Shown here: one piece after another, positions 1-5,806 of the stretch
Layout of the letters: the number at the start of each line of letters is the position of its first letter
How positions within the stretch are numbered: the stretch's first letter is position 1
From: Bacteroidaceae bacterium
Lineage (GTDB): Bacteria > Bacteroidota > Bacteroidia > Bacteroidales > Bacteroidaceae
Assembly: GCA_016302435.1 (NCBI GenBank)
Contig: JAEDNQ010000139.1
Span: 1-5,891, forward strand
Direction: 5' to 3'
Length of the DNA stretch: 5,891 bases
Notes under the pieces: model-generated
The model's input: the letters and a program-made list of their open reading frames with translations, nothing else
What the model was told of the DNA's origin: nothing
Database searches by the model: none
Made by a program: the position numbers and the translations under genes

Positions 1-732
1 GTCGCGGAGCGGTATCTTCTGTCCTTTGCCTCGGGTGAAGCGACCGAACTCTATGGCGCGGTTGGGACATTGGTGGTAGCAGCGCAGACATCCTATGCAG
101 TTGGCATGTTGCCAGCTTACATGATCGGTCACTCGGATGTTGTGTGTTGGGCATGAGGCTGCACAGCGGTTGCAGAGGGTGCAGGAGAGGGTGGTGTGGA
201 AGTAGCGGTCGGTGACGAGGAAGCGGTTGAACAGGGGGCGGAGGATGTAGGTCTTGAGCCATGGGGCTGCTCCTCTTACCACTTCTGTTGTTTGCTGGCG
301 AGCAGTTATGGTCTGAGCTATGTGAGGTATGGTCTGACGAGTTGTGTCGACTTTGTGTTGGGCTACTGAGGGACTGTCGATGTCGAAGCCTGGGAGGCAC
401 ACGTAGGTGTTGGGCATGGGGAGGGAGAAGATGGCGTCAGGCTTGCGGCTGAGCAGGCGGGTGAGGGTGTGGTCGGCATAGCCGATGTCATCGCCACAGG
501 TCATGACAACGTAGAGGTATGAAGTTGTGGCGAGGGCTTGACGGTTTCGCTCGATGAAGCTGCTGATGATGGTGGGCATGCCCCAAGCGTAGACGGGGAA
601 GAGAATGCCTATGGGAGAGGGGGTGTTGACTACGGTGTCGGGGGTGATACGGGTGAGGGGCTGACTGGTGGCATGGGAGAGGAGGAGGGCTACGTGGCGT
701 GTGTTGCCTGTGCCAGAGAAATAATATATCAT
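1..732 (-). CDS. EFR1-family ferredoxin (flavodoxin domain plus two 4Fe-4S clusters), C-terminus missing
   Basis: A predicted cytoplasmic electron carrier whose physiological partner is not known for this family. The frame is open from an ATG at 732 to the window edge, giving 244 residues. The start is clear because the protein begins directly with the flavodoxin strand MIYYFSGTGNT, whose GTGNT (residues 7-11) is the phosphate-binding loop for FMN. A flavodoxin-like domain covers about residues 1-145 (FPVYAWGMP at 45-53, TCGDD at 78-82). The C-terminal part has two classic clusters: C184-x2-C187-x2-C190-x3-C194-P and C212-x2-C215-x2-C218-x3-C222-P, each binding one 4Fe-4S. This order, flavodoxin then bacterial dicluster ferredoxin, is the EFR1 signature; probably only a short tail is missing. 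No TAnnTTTG promoter is visible in the 138 bases upstream, so the gene may be transcribed with the DUF1460 gene that precedes it on this strand. Confidence 0.9.
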   Translation of the reverse strand, partial: MIYYFSGTGNTRHVALLLSHATSQPLTRITPDTVVNTPSPIGILFPVYAWGMPTIISSFIERNRQALATTSYLYVVMTCGDDIGYADHTLTRLLSRKPDAIFSLPMPNTYVCLPGFDIDSPSVAQHKVDTTRQTIPHIAQTITARQQTTEVVRGAAPWLKTYILRPLFNRFLVTDRYFHTTLSCTLCNRCAASCPTHNIRVTDHVSWQHANCIGCLRCYHQCPNRAIEFGRFTRGKGQKIPLRD

Positions 733-768
733 GGGAGGATGGGGTTGGAGGGTTGAGGATGGATGGTT

Positions 769-863
769 GGGTTGAGAACCCCGAGTGACCGAATGGGGTA
801 GCTGGGGAGGGGACGAACGGGGTTGAGAACCCCGAGTGACCGAACGGAGTAGCGAGGGAGGGG
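769..863. repeat. two tandem 44-bp repeats at 51-bp period, each with a GAG-loop hairpin
   Basis: Copies at 769-812 and 820-863 match at 40 of 44 positions; the first 25 bases are identical. They are separated by 7 bases (813-819). Each copy opens with an inverted repeat around a GAG loop: GGGTT/AACCC in the first and CGGGGTT/AACCCCG (818-834) in the second. The rest is G-rich on the plus strand. They fill most of the gap between two same-strand genes. They could be a dispersed REP-like element, an mRNA-stabilising or attenuating hairpin pair in a bicistronic transcript, or both. No T-run follows on the minus strand, so an intrinsic terminator is not favoured. Confidence 0.75.
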
Positions 864-870
864 CTGGGCG

Positions 871-1752
871 TTATGGGTGTGTTTGTCCGTTTATCCTTAG
901 CACTCTGATGCCAGTGTGCTTTTTTTGGCGGAGCTCATAGTCATAGAAGGTGTCGGGGCTGATGAGCACTCGCTTGTAGAGGCTGGAGGCATGGAGAAGG
1001 TGGAGCTTGCCGTTGAGCCAAAGGGCGAAGCCGACATGGCGTGTGTCGAGGCCGTCGCTGTCGGTGAGCATGGCTACGATGTCGCCAGAGCGGACTGTGG
1101 AGAGGGGGCTGCTGGGGGAGCCGTTGAGTTGGCTCTTGGGTATGTAGCGGTAGCGCTCTCCTTTGGTGGCTGCTTCGAGGTTGCGGATGATGTGGGTGAA
1201 GTCTGGGTGCAGGCGGAGCTGGCGGTAGGAAGTAGGGTGGGTTGACATGTAGTCGATGTTGACTGTCTGGACAGCAGTGAAGGGTGACCATGGGGGTGAG
1301 GACGGAGCTATGTCTCTGACGAGGCCGAGGGCGGCATTGTCCGTGGCCCACCATGTGAAGTAGTGGAGACGGGAGGTGTAGTCTTTCAGTTGGCCTTGGC
1401 GGTAGCGGAGAAGACGGAGAAGGTGGCAGTAGTCGTTGAAGGTGCGCTGCTGTCGGTAGTGGCAGAGGGTGAGGGCTGTCACTGTCTCGACGTAGGTGGA
1501 GCAGTCGAGTTGGCGTAGGTTGACGATGAGGTGTTCGTGGTCTCCTTTCTCCAAGGTGTGGCCCACGTAGGGTGTGCCGACAAACTGGAGGGCGAAGTGG
1601 ATGACTGCATTGCTGTCAGCGGGGAGGGATGATGCGTCGGTCAGCATCTTGACTATGCGTGAGCTGTCCTCTGGCGTGTAGCTTATCTCTTGAGCCGTGA
1701 GGCGGAGGGGAAGGAGCGTGAGGAGCAGGATGAATATGGTGGGGCGTAGCAT
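871..1752 (-). CDS. DUF1460 family secreted protein, N-acetylmuramoyl-L-alanine amidase-like (NlpC/P60 fold)
   Basis: A predicted periplasmic cysteine hydrolase acting on peptidoglycan or its fragments; the exact bond cut has not been read from sequence. The 293-residue product starts with a Sec signal peptide (hydrophobic 5-18, likely cleavage at TA|QE after residue 20) and has no lipobox Cys. DUF1460 hallmarks follow in order: GTPYVGHTLE at 59-68, VNLRQLDCSTYVE at 77-89 with the predicted nucleophile C84, HYFTWW at 130-135, RSGDIVA at 221-227, DTRHVGF at 236-242 with the predicted catalytic H239, and HLLHASS at 251-257, where H254 could be the third polar residue. Length fits the family, and the gene looks intact. 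It has its own Bacteroidetes promoter core about 100 bases upstream, divergent from the M13 peptidase, and lies 138 bases ahead of the EFR1 gene on the same strand. The family call is firm; the amidase activity is inferred from fold and family name. Confidence 0.9.
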   Translation of the reverse strand: MLRPTIFILLLTLLPLRLTAQEISYTPEDSSRIVKMLTDASSLPADSNAVIHFALQFVGTPYVGHTLEKGDHEHLIVNLRQLDCSTYVETVTALTLCHYRQQRTFNDYCHLLRLLRYRQGQLKDYTSRLHYFTWWATDNAALGLVRDIAPSSPPWSPFTAVQTVNIDYMSTHPTSYRQLRLHPDFTHIIRNLEAATKGERYRYIPKSQLNGSPSSPLSTVRSGDIVAMLTDSDGLDTRHVGFALWLNGKLHLLHASSLYKRVLISPDTFYDYELRQKKHTGIRVLRINGQTHP

Positions 1753-1854
1753 GTGGATTCAATATGGATGTGTAAGCGTGTAAGTAGGCGGTGCAAGGAT
1801 TATATAGATCATGCTGCACGCCATATATATATAATGTATATGTGTAAATACGGT

Positions 1855-1863
1855 GCAAAGTTA
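1855..1863 (-). promoter_or_regulatory. Bacteroidetes -7 element (TAACTTTGC) for the DUF1460 gene
   Basis: Read on the minus strand this is TAACTTTGC, a full match to the Bacteroidetes -7 consensus TAnnTTTG. No good TTTG -33 box is seen at the usual 19-21 base distance. Transcription from here would give a leader of roughly 95 bases, containing the AT-rich alternating stretch around 1821-1842, before the ATG at 1752. Confidence 0.6.
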
Positions 1864-1959
1864 CGCTTTTTTATTCAATCGGCTTTGATAAGGGGGTGTT
1901 TTTGTGTGCAAAAATGATGATTTAGGGGAATGAAGGATGGAAGCGAGATGTTTTTTTTG

Positions 1960-1968
1960 TAACTTTGC
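1960..1968 (+). promoter_or_regulatory. Bacteroidetes -7 element (TAACTTTGC) for the M13 peptidase gene
   Basis: TAACTTTGC follows a run of eight T and a G (1951-1959). No TTTG -33 box sits at the standard distance upstream. It lies about 80 bases before the chosen ATG, giving a leader of roughly 75 bases. It is divergent from the matching minus-strand element at 1855-1863, about 100 bases away. Confidence 0.65.
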
Positions 1969-2003
1969 AGCCTGTTGGGAACATAACGGGTCTCCAACGT
2001 GAA

Positions 2004-2017
2004 ATCGATAAATCGAT
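2004..2017. repeat. doubled ATCGAT palindrome in the M13 leader
   Basis: ATCGAT-AA-ATCGAT lies in the untranslated leader, about 30-35 bases after the likely transcription start. As DNA it is a perfect inverted repeat and could be a binding site; as RNA it would make a weak 6-bp hairpin with a 2-base loop that would have to open. No function can be read from it. Confidence 0.3.
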
Positions 2018-2036
2018 ATATGTAAGAAAGAAAAAC

Positions 2037-2043
2037 AAAGGTG
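2037..2043 (+). promoter_or_regulatory. Shine-Dalgarno-like AAAGGTG deciding the M13 start
   Basis: AAAGGTG ends 5 bases before the ATG at 2049 and differs by one base from AAAGGAG. It supports 2049 over an upstream in-frame TTG at 1965, which lies inside the promoter core and would place 28 residues ahead of the signal peptide. Confidence 0.45.
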
Positions 2044-2048
2044 TTACA

Positions 2049-4073
2049 ATGAAAATCAAGGAATTTTTGCCTGTAGTGGCTTTTGCTCTTGCTACAGGTG
2101 CTGGTGCTCAGTCTGCTGGCATCAAACTGGAGAATATGAATCAGAATGTGAAGCCTGGCGAGGACTTCTATGAGTTTGCTTGTGGCGGATGGATGAAGAA
2201 CAATCCTCTGACGCCTGAGTATGCTCGTTATGGCAGTTTTGACGCTCTGAGTGAACTCAACAATAAGCGTGTGCGTGAGATCATCGAGACTATGGCTGCT
2301 CAGAAGAATGAGAAGGGCACAGTGGCTCAGAAGGTCGGCGACCTTTATAATATGTACATGGACTCTGTCAGGCAGAATGCTGACGGTGTGAAGCCTGTGT
2401 TGAAGGATCTGGGGCGTGTGGCTAAGGTGAAGAACACAAAGCAGCTTTTGGGTCTCATCAATGAGTTTAAAAAGGAAGGTGTGACTTTTGCCGAACTTTG
2501 GGGCTCTTATCTTGGAGCTGACATGATGAACTCTACTGCCAATCTGCTTGAGGTGTACCAGGGTGGTTTCTCTCAGGAGCGTGAGTACTACGTGGAGCAG
2601 GACGAGGCCAACAAGCAGACTTTGGAGGCATATAAGAAGCATGTTGTACGTATGTTTGTGCTCATGGGCGAAAGCGAGAAGTCGGCTCAGAAGAAGATGG
2701 AGAATGTGCTGAAGATAGAGATGCGCATGGCCAAGGCTGGCAAGAACAACACTGACTTGCGCGACGCAGGAGCCAACTACCACAAGATGGCGTTCGCTGA
2801 CTTCCAGAAGGAGTATGACTTAGTTGACTGGACATCATATTACGCTGTTCAGGGCATCACCGATATTGACTCACTTTCTGTAGGTCAGCCTGAATCGCTC
2901 AAGGAGGCTATGGCTGTGCTGAAGGATGAGAAGGTTGAGGTGTTGAAGGACTGGCTCCAGTGGAACATCATTGATGGTGCTGGAAGCCTCCTCGGCGACG
3001 AGGTTTATGAAGAAAACTTCGACTACTACAGCCGCATACTGACTGGAGCTACGGAGAAGAAGCCTCGCTGGAAGCGTAGTGTCTCTGCTGTCAATGGTGT
3101 GCTCGGCGAGGCTGTGGGCCAGCTCTATGTAGAGAAGTATTTCCCTGCTGCCAACAAGGAGCGCATGGAGAAGCTTGTCAGAAACTTGCAGGTGGCTCTC
3201 GGCGAACGTATAGACGCTCAGGAGTGGATGAGTCCTGAGACGAAGAAAGCTGCTCACGAGAAATTGGATGCGTTCTATGTCAAGGTAGGCTATCCTGACA
3301 AGTGGCGCGACTACAGCAGTCTGACTATCGACCCTGAGAAATCGCTCTATGAGAACAAGAAGGAAATCAGCAAGTGGGCTGTGGCTGACATGGTAGCGCG
3401 CAAATGGAAGAAGCCTGTGGATCCTACTGAGTGGTTCATGACACCTCAGACTGTCAATGCCTACTACAATCCGACAACTAACGAGATCTGTTTCCCTGCA
3501 GGAATACTTCAGTATCCATTTTTTGACATGGAGGCAGACGATGCGTTCAACTATGGTGCCATCGGTGTGGTCATCGGTCATGAGATGTCTCACGGATTTG
3601 ACGACAACGGCCGAAAGTTCGACAAGAATGGCAACTACACAGACTGGTGGGCGCCGGGCGACGGTGAGAAGTATAACGAGAGGGCTCAGGTCATCAAGGA
3701 CTTCTTCTCAGCCATCAAGGTGCTGCCAGACCTGAATGCCAATGGTGACCTCAGCTGTGGTGAAAACCTTGGCGACCATGGCGGTCTGAAGTTTGCATAC
3801 ACAGCCTTTAAGAATGCCACAAAGGATAATCCGCTTCCTGTGAAGGATGGCTTCACTCCCGAACAGCGCTTTTTCATAGCCTACGCAGGTGTGTGGGCTT
3901 CTAACATCACTGAGCAGGAGATACGTCGTCTGACTCTGAGCGACCCTCACTCGCTGACAAGATGGAGAGTTAACGGTGCGCTCCCTCTTGTTGACGCGTG
4001 GTATGAGGCCTTTGGCATCACTGAGCAGGATAAGCTCTATGTGCCCGAGGATAAGAGAGTGAAGATATGGTAA
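2049..4073 (+). CDS. pepO: M13 family zinc metallopeptidase (neprilysin/PepO-like), secreted
   Basis: A gluzincin endopeptidase that cleaves oligopeptides, probably in the periplasm. The 674-residue product is full length for bacterial M13 enzymes. A Sec signal peptide covers residues 1-20 (MKIKE, hydrophobic core, GAGA|QS) with no lipobox Cys, so a soluble exported enzyme is more likely than a lipoprotein. The M13 N-terminal domain opens with PGEDFYEFACGGW (36-48). The substrate-site motif VNAYYNP starts at residue 469. The zinc motif HExxH is H511-E512-M-S-H515. The third ligand is E572 in GENLGDHGG, with D576 as the partner acid. H634 and R640 (PHSLTRWRVNG) keep the six-residue spacing of the neprilysin H711/R717 pair. 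The protein ends in the usual aromatic KIW. All catalytic residues are present. It is a single-gene unit with its own promoter and a strong terminator after it. The symbol follows the common PepO naming; substrate is unknown. Confidence 0.95.
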   Translation: MKIKEFLPVVAFALATGAGAQSAGIKLENMNQNVKPGEDFYEFACGGWMKNNPLTPEYARYGSFDALSELNNKRVREIIETMAAQKNEKGTVAQKVGDLYNMYMDSVRQNADGVKPVLKDLGRVAKVKNTKQLLGLINEFKKEGVTFAELWGSYLGADMMNSTANLLEVYQGGFSQEREYYVEQDEANKQTLEAYKKHVVRMFVLMGESEKSAQKKMENVLKIEMRMAKAGKNNTDLRDAGANYHKMAFADFQKEYDLVDWTSYYAVQGITDIDSLSVGQPESLKEAMAVLKDEKVEVLKDWLQWNIIDGAGSLLGDEVYEENFDYYSRILTGATEKKPRWKRSVSAVNGVLGEAVGQLYVEKYFPAANKERMEKLVRNLQVALGERIDAQEWMSPETKKAAHEKLDAFYVKVGYPDKWRDYSSLTIDPEKSLYENKKEISKWAVADMVARKWKKPVDPTEWFMTPQTVNAYYNPTTNEICFPAGILQYPFFDMEADDAFNYGAIGVVIGHEMSHGFDDNGRKFDKNGNYTDWWAPGDGEKYNERAQVIKDFFSAIKVLPDLNANGDLSCGENLGDHGGLKFAYTAFKNATKDNPLPVKDGFTPEQRFFIAYAGVWASNITEQEIRRLTLSDPHSLTRWRVNGALPLVDAWYEAFGITEQDKLYVPEDKRVKIW

Positions 4074-4083
4074 AGGTAGATAG

Positions 4084-4110
4084 CTTGCAGCCGATATTCA
4101 TGGCTGCAAG
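4084..4110 (+). other. 9-bp hairpin just after the M13 stop
   Basis: CTTGCAGCC and GGCTGCAAG form a perfect 9-bp stem around a 9-base loop, starting 10 bases after the M13 stop codon. No T-run follows. It probably protects the mRNA 3' end or assists the larger terminator just downstream. Confidence 0.5.
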
Positions 4111-4128
4111 GTATTGATAAAGAAGTTA

Positions 4129-4167
4129 ACAAGCCCCTTTCACAAGAGAGTTGTGAAAGGGGCTTGT
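4129..4167. terminator. 17-bp bidirectional terminator between convergent genes
   Basis: A perfect 17-bp inverted repeat (4129-4145 with 4151-4167) surrounds a 5-base GAGAG loop. Its core is GCCCCTTT/AAAGGGGC. It lies between the plus-strand M13 gene and the minus-strand HD gene, so it is placed to stop both. There is no long T-run on either side; the minus-strand exit is the more T-rich. Confidence 0.8.
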
Positions 4168-4169
4168 GT

Positions 4170-4250
4170 AATAGATAGCTTCTATAGTTTGTATGGCTTC
4201 TGTAGCTTCTATAGCCTCTATAGTTTCTAATGTCCTCTATAGCCTCTAAG
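4170..4250. repeat. imperfect 9-nt tandem repeats (CTATAGAAG on the minus strand)
   Basis: Read on the minus strand the units are CTATAGAGG (4242-4234), one extra A, CATTAGAAA, CTATAGAGG (4223-4215), CTATAGAAG, CTACAGAAG, CCATACAAA, CTATAGAAG (4187-4179) and CTATCTATT. A partial unit at the left end contains the stop codon of the HD gene. Because the period is a multiple of three, every frame stays periodic; one minus-strand frame reads as repeated Tyr-Arg-Ser, which looks coding but has no recognisable gene features. The array fills the space between the terminator and the HD gene. Confidence 0.7.
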
Positions 4251-5109
4251 CTTTGACAACACTTGTGCCGAGGGCAAATGCTTTCTCGAGGTGGCCTGTG
4301 GAGTTGAAGACATCGGCTTTGGCTGAGATGTTGTCCACGAAGTTGACGAGCTGGGCCTCTGGTATGCATGGGACCACAGGACTTCCATATTCGAGTTCGC
4401 CATGGTGGGCGAGGATGGTGTGGACTATGAGGTTTATTTCTCGCTTGTCGATGCCGAGTTCTCGGAGGAGGTTGTTGACGTAGTTGGCTGACATGTAGAT
4501 GTGGCCGAGGAGGTAGGCATTTTCGAGTCTCTCGCCTTCGACGTTGTATTCGCAGAGTTTGCCCCAGTCGTGGAAGAGGATGCCGATGATGCAGCGCTCT
4601 ATCTTTATGTCTTCAGGGTAGGGGTAGACAGGATAGAGGCCTTCAAGGAGATGGAGCATCTGGTAGGTGTGGTTGAGCAGGCCGCCAGGGAAGGCGTGGT
4701 GGACGCTGGTGGCTGCTGGATATTTGCTGTATAGTGGATATAGTTCGGAGGCTTGTTTAGAGATGAAGTCTATGAGGGTAGCATCGGTGCAATGGGCTAT
4801 GAGGGCCTTGATGCTGCTGTCCCATAGCTCACGCTTTATGGGTCGTGGGACGAGCGAGTAGAGTGGGTGCTTCTCTGTGGGGAAAGTGCCGACTATCATG
4901 TCCATGCTGGAGGCTGACTTCTTGCCTTGGCTCTCACGTATGTTGAGGAAGGAAACGAGCTGACCCACTTTTGGACCGCTGGTCTTGGGTATGTCGAAGA
5001 CGCAGAGTGTCTCATTGCCTTCGAGGTTGGCTATCTTGAGGTTGATGTAGGGAGAGTTGTTGCGCGCTACAGCATCTTGGCGGCTTAGGACTATGTATTC
5101 TTTGCTCAT
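4246..5109 (-). CDS. YhaM-like HD-domain protein (putative 3'-5' exoribonuclease)
   Basis: A predicted cytoplasmic metal-dependent phosphohydrolase; YhaM-family members degrade RNA or single-stranded DNA from the 3' end. The 287-residue product has an N-terminal OB-fold-like segment (about 1-80, nucleic acid binding in this family) and an HD domain. The HD domain shows HH at 137-138, GGLLNHT at 142-148 with H147, the H180-D181 pair in LFHDWGK, LGHI with H203, and the family-typical AHHGELEYGSP (234-244, H235 and H236) followed by D259. All expected metal ligands appear present. Length is close to but somewhat under the roughly 310 residues of Firmicutes YhaM. No signal peptide or membrane segment is seen. 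It is transcribed alone from a promoter about 100 bases upstream and converges on the M13 gene. Activity on RNA is inferred from the family; another phosphohydrolase activity is possible. Confidence 0.88.
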   Translation of the reverse strand: MSKEYIVLSRQDAVARNNSPYINLKIANLEGNETLCVFDIPKTSGPKVGQLVSFLNIRESQGKKSASSMDMIVGTFPTEKHPLYSLVPRPIKRELWDSSIKALIAHCTDATLIDFISKQASELYPLYSKYPAATSVHHAFPGGLLNHTYQMLHLLEGLYPVYPYPEDIKIERCIIGILFHDWGKLCEYNVEGERLENAYLLGHIYMSANYVNNLLRELGIDKREINLIVHTILAHHGELEYGSPVVPCIPEAQLVNFVDNISAKADVFNSTGHLEKAFALGTSVVKA

Positions 5110-5182
5110 GGTCGGGATGGAGGATTATAATTTTGTGTTAATAAAATCAGTGATTTTTGGGTGGGGCTGATAGCATGGCTTG

Positions 5183-5196
5183 TTGTTATGTAACAA
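5183..5196. repeat. TTGTTA-TG-TAACAA palindrome in the HD gene leader
   Basis: A perfect 6-bp inverted repeat with a 2-base centre lies a little downstream of the likely transcription start of the HD gene. A second short one (TGCAT/ATGCA, 5197-5201 and 5206-5210) sits next to it and touches the promoter core. The position suits a repressor site, but nothing in the sequence identifies a regulator. Confidence 0.3.
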
Positions 5197-5207
5197 TGCA
5201 TCAGCAT

Positions 5208-5216
5208 GCAAAGGTA
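5208..5216 (-). promoter_or_regulatory. Bacteroidetes -7 element (TACCTTTGC) for the HD gene
   Basis: On the minus strand this reads TACCTTTGC, matching TAnnTTTG. No convincing TTTG -33 box is at the usual spacing. It gives a leader of about 95 bases before the ATG at 5109. Confidence 0.55.
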
Positions 5217-5292
5217 ACACTTTTCTTTCAAGCAGTAGTCATAAACGTTGAGTTTTTTGCAAATATTCGTGTTTGCGGCTTTATTTGATGGA

Positions 5293-5391
5293 CTATGGCT
5301 TATAAGTAGGTGTGCTTTTGCCAGCCTTTTTTGCTATCCACGATGCAACGCCAATCACCACAGCTCCTGTAACAATGAAGAACAAAACTGC
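5293..5391 (-). pseudogene. orphan C-terminal membrane-anchor fragment
   Basis: The minus-strand frame ending with a TAG at 5295-5293 reads as a clean hydrophobic segment, AVLFFIVTGAVVIGVASWIA, followed by a positively charged tail KKAGKSTP and TYKP. That is how a C-terminal transmembrane anchor with a short cytoplasmic tail looks. The frame has no ATG and meets a TGA about 15 codons upstream of the segment, inside transposase-coding DNA. The likely source is a gene whose 5' part was removed or displaced when the IS fragment arrived. The parent protein is not recognised. A chance hydrophobic frame cannot be excluded, since it is only 32 codons. Confidence 0.4.
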
Positions 5392-5558
5392 CCAAGCTGA
5401 GCATACAGCATAATGACGAGATGCTGGTATGCGTCAAGACGCTTCGTATACCTGTTTGCCTTCATTTTGTCAGCCAAAGTGTTAATTCTTTGCTTGTCGA
5501 GTAACTTTATTATCTCACCGAATACGGGAAGTCCAGAATTTGTTGTACCTTTGTCCAT
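5355..5558 (-). pseudogene. truncated IS4-family transposase (N-terminal DUF4372-like part only)
   Basis: From the ATG at 5558 the frame gives 67 residues. The first 58, from MDKGTTNSGLPVFGEI through KRLDAYQHLVIMLYAQLGQF, resemble the N-terminus of IS4-family transposases common in Bacteroidetes (full length about 380 residues). The resemblance ends at the codon for F58 (5387-5385); the last nine residues before the stop come from unrelated DNA. None of the DDE catalytic residues is present, so it cannot transpose. The ATG at 5558 is preferred over one at 5639 because it lies about 20 bases after a very good promoter, while the upstream extension would include that promoter. This remnant may still be transcribed and make a short DNA-binding-like peptide. 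Confidence 0.75.
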
Positions 5559-5585
5559 GGGTTTGCAATTTGTAGTTTGGTCACA

Positions 5586-5616
5586 CAAAGTTACAAACCT
5601 TTTGGGAAAGGGCAAA
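5586..5616 (-). promoter_or_regulatory. complete Bacteroidetes promoter of the transposase remnant
   Basis: On the minus strand, TTTG (5616-5613), a 19-base spacer and TAACTTTG (5593-5586) match the consensus TTTG-N19-21-TAnnTTTG fully. It is the only promoter in the window with both boxes at textbook spacing. Transcription would start about 20 bases before the ATG at 5558. Confidence 0.7.
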
Positions 5617-5636
5617 TGTTCTTTCCCCTTTTTTTT
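5604..5636 (+). terminator. possible terminator hairpin with T8 tail at the IS end
   Basis: GGGAAAG (5604-5610) and CTTTCCC (5621-5627) form a 7-bp stem with a 10-base loop. One C and then eight T (5629-5636) follow on the plus strand, the layout of an intrinsic terminator. The loop contains the -33 box of the opposing transposase promoter. It would stop plus-strand transcripts before they reach the gene at 5807. The stem is only moderately strong. Confidence 0.4.
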
Positions 5637-5772
5637 CATACGTGAACGCTCGAGGAGTTAAGTTTTATCGGACAGCAATAATTTTGAACACAAAAATGCT
5701 TTGTATTTGGGAAAATAACACTCTTTTTGACAGATTTATGTGGTTTTATTCTTTTTACTCGTATATAAGCAG
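5637..5772. other. AT-rich noncoding stretch between IS remnant and regulator gene
   Basis: This stretch is noticeably richer in A and T than the left half of the window and has long T-runs on the plus strand. It should contain the outer end of the IS element, but the opposite IS end is gone, so the terminal inverted repeat cannot be identified. Only a short frame (5696-5803) that runs through the downstream promoter is open; nothing supports it as a gene. Confidence 0.4.
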
Positions 5773-5781
5773 TAACTTTGC
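5773..5781 (+). promoter_or_regulatory. Bacteroidetes -7 element (TAACTTTGC) for the HTH gene
   Basis: TAACTTTGC again matches TAnnTTTG. A T-rich stretch (5743-5756) lies where the -33 box should be, but there is no exact TTTG at 19-21 bases. It gives a short leader of about 20-25 bases before the ATG at 5807. Confidence 0.6.
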
Positions 5782-5806
5782 GGCAAACACAACAAATAAT
5801 TGAAGT

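Noticed and set aside
261..756. Plus-strand short ORFs over the EFR1 gene
   Set aside because: They lie opposite a frame with two complete 4Fe-4S motifs and a flavodoxin P-loop; their sequences are low-complexity G/E/R-rich shadows.
769..863. CRISPR array
   Set aside because: Only two copies with a 7-base gap and mismatches within the repeat; no spacers of CRISPR length and no cas genes.
1965..2048. Upstream TTG start adding 28 residues to the M13 peptidase
   Set aside because: The TTG lies inside the promoter core TAACTTTGC, and the added residues would precede an obvious signal peptide; the ATG at 2049 has an SD-like site.
1875..2783. Long minus-strand ORF opposite the M13 gene
   Set aside because: It is antisense to a well-supported gene with all M13 catalytic motifs, crosses the divergent promoter region and shows no family motifs.
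2871..3593. 240-codon minus-strand ORF inside the M13 gene
   Set aside because: A codon-bias shadow of the peptidase gene; no start signal or domain is seen.
4170..4369. Minus-strand frame reading as a repeated Tyr-Arg-Ser peptide
   Set aside because: The pattern comes from the 9-nt tandem repeat; the frame overlaps the HD gene and the terminator and has no promoter or homology of its own.
5259..5276. GCAAA/TTTGC hairpin as a terminator
   Set aside because: Only 5 bp with no T-run after it on either strand in the relevant direction; likely chance in AT-rich DNA.
5559..5639. Upstream ATG at 5639 for the transposase fragment
   Set aside because: It would require translating through a complete promoter; family similarity begins at the ATG at 5558.
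5696..5803. 35-residue plus-strand ORF ahead of the HTH gene
   Set aside because: It spans the promoter core at 5773-5781, is rich in chance AT codons, and has no recognisable domain or ribosome-binding site.
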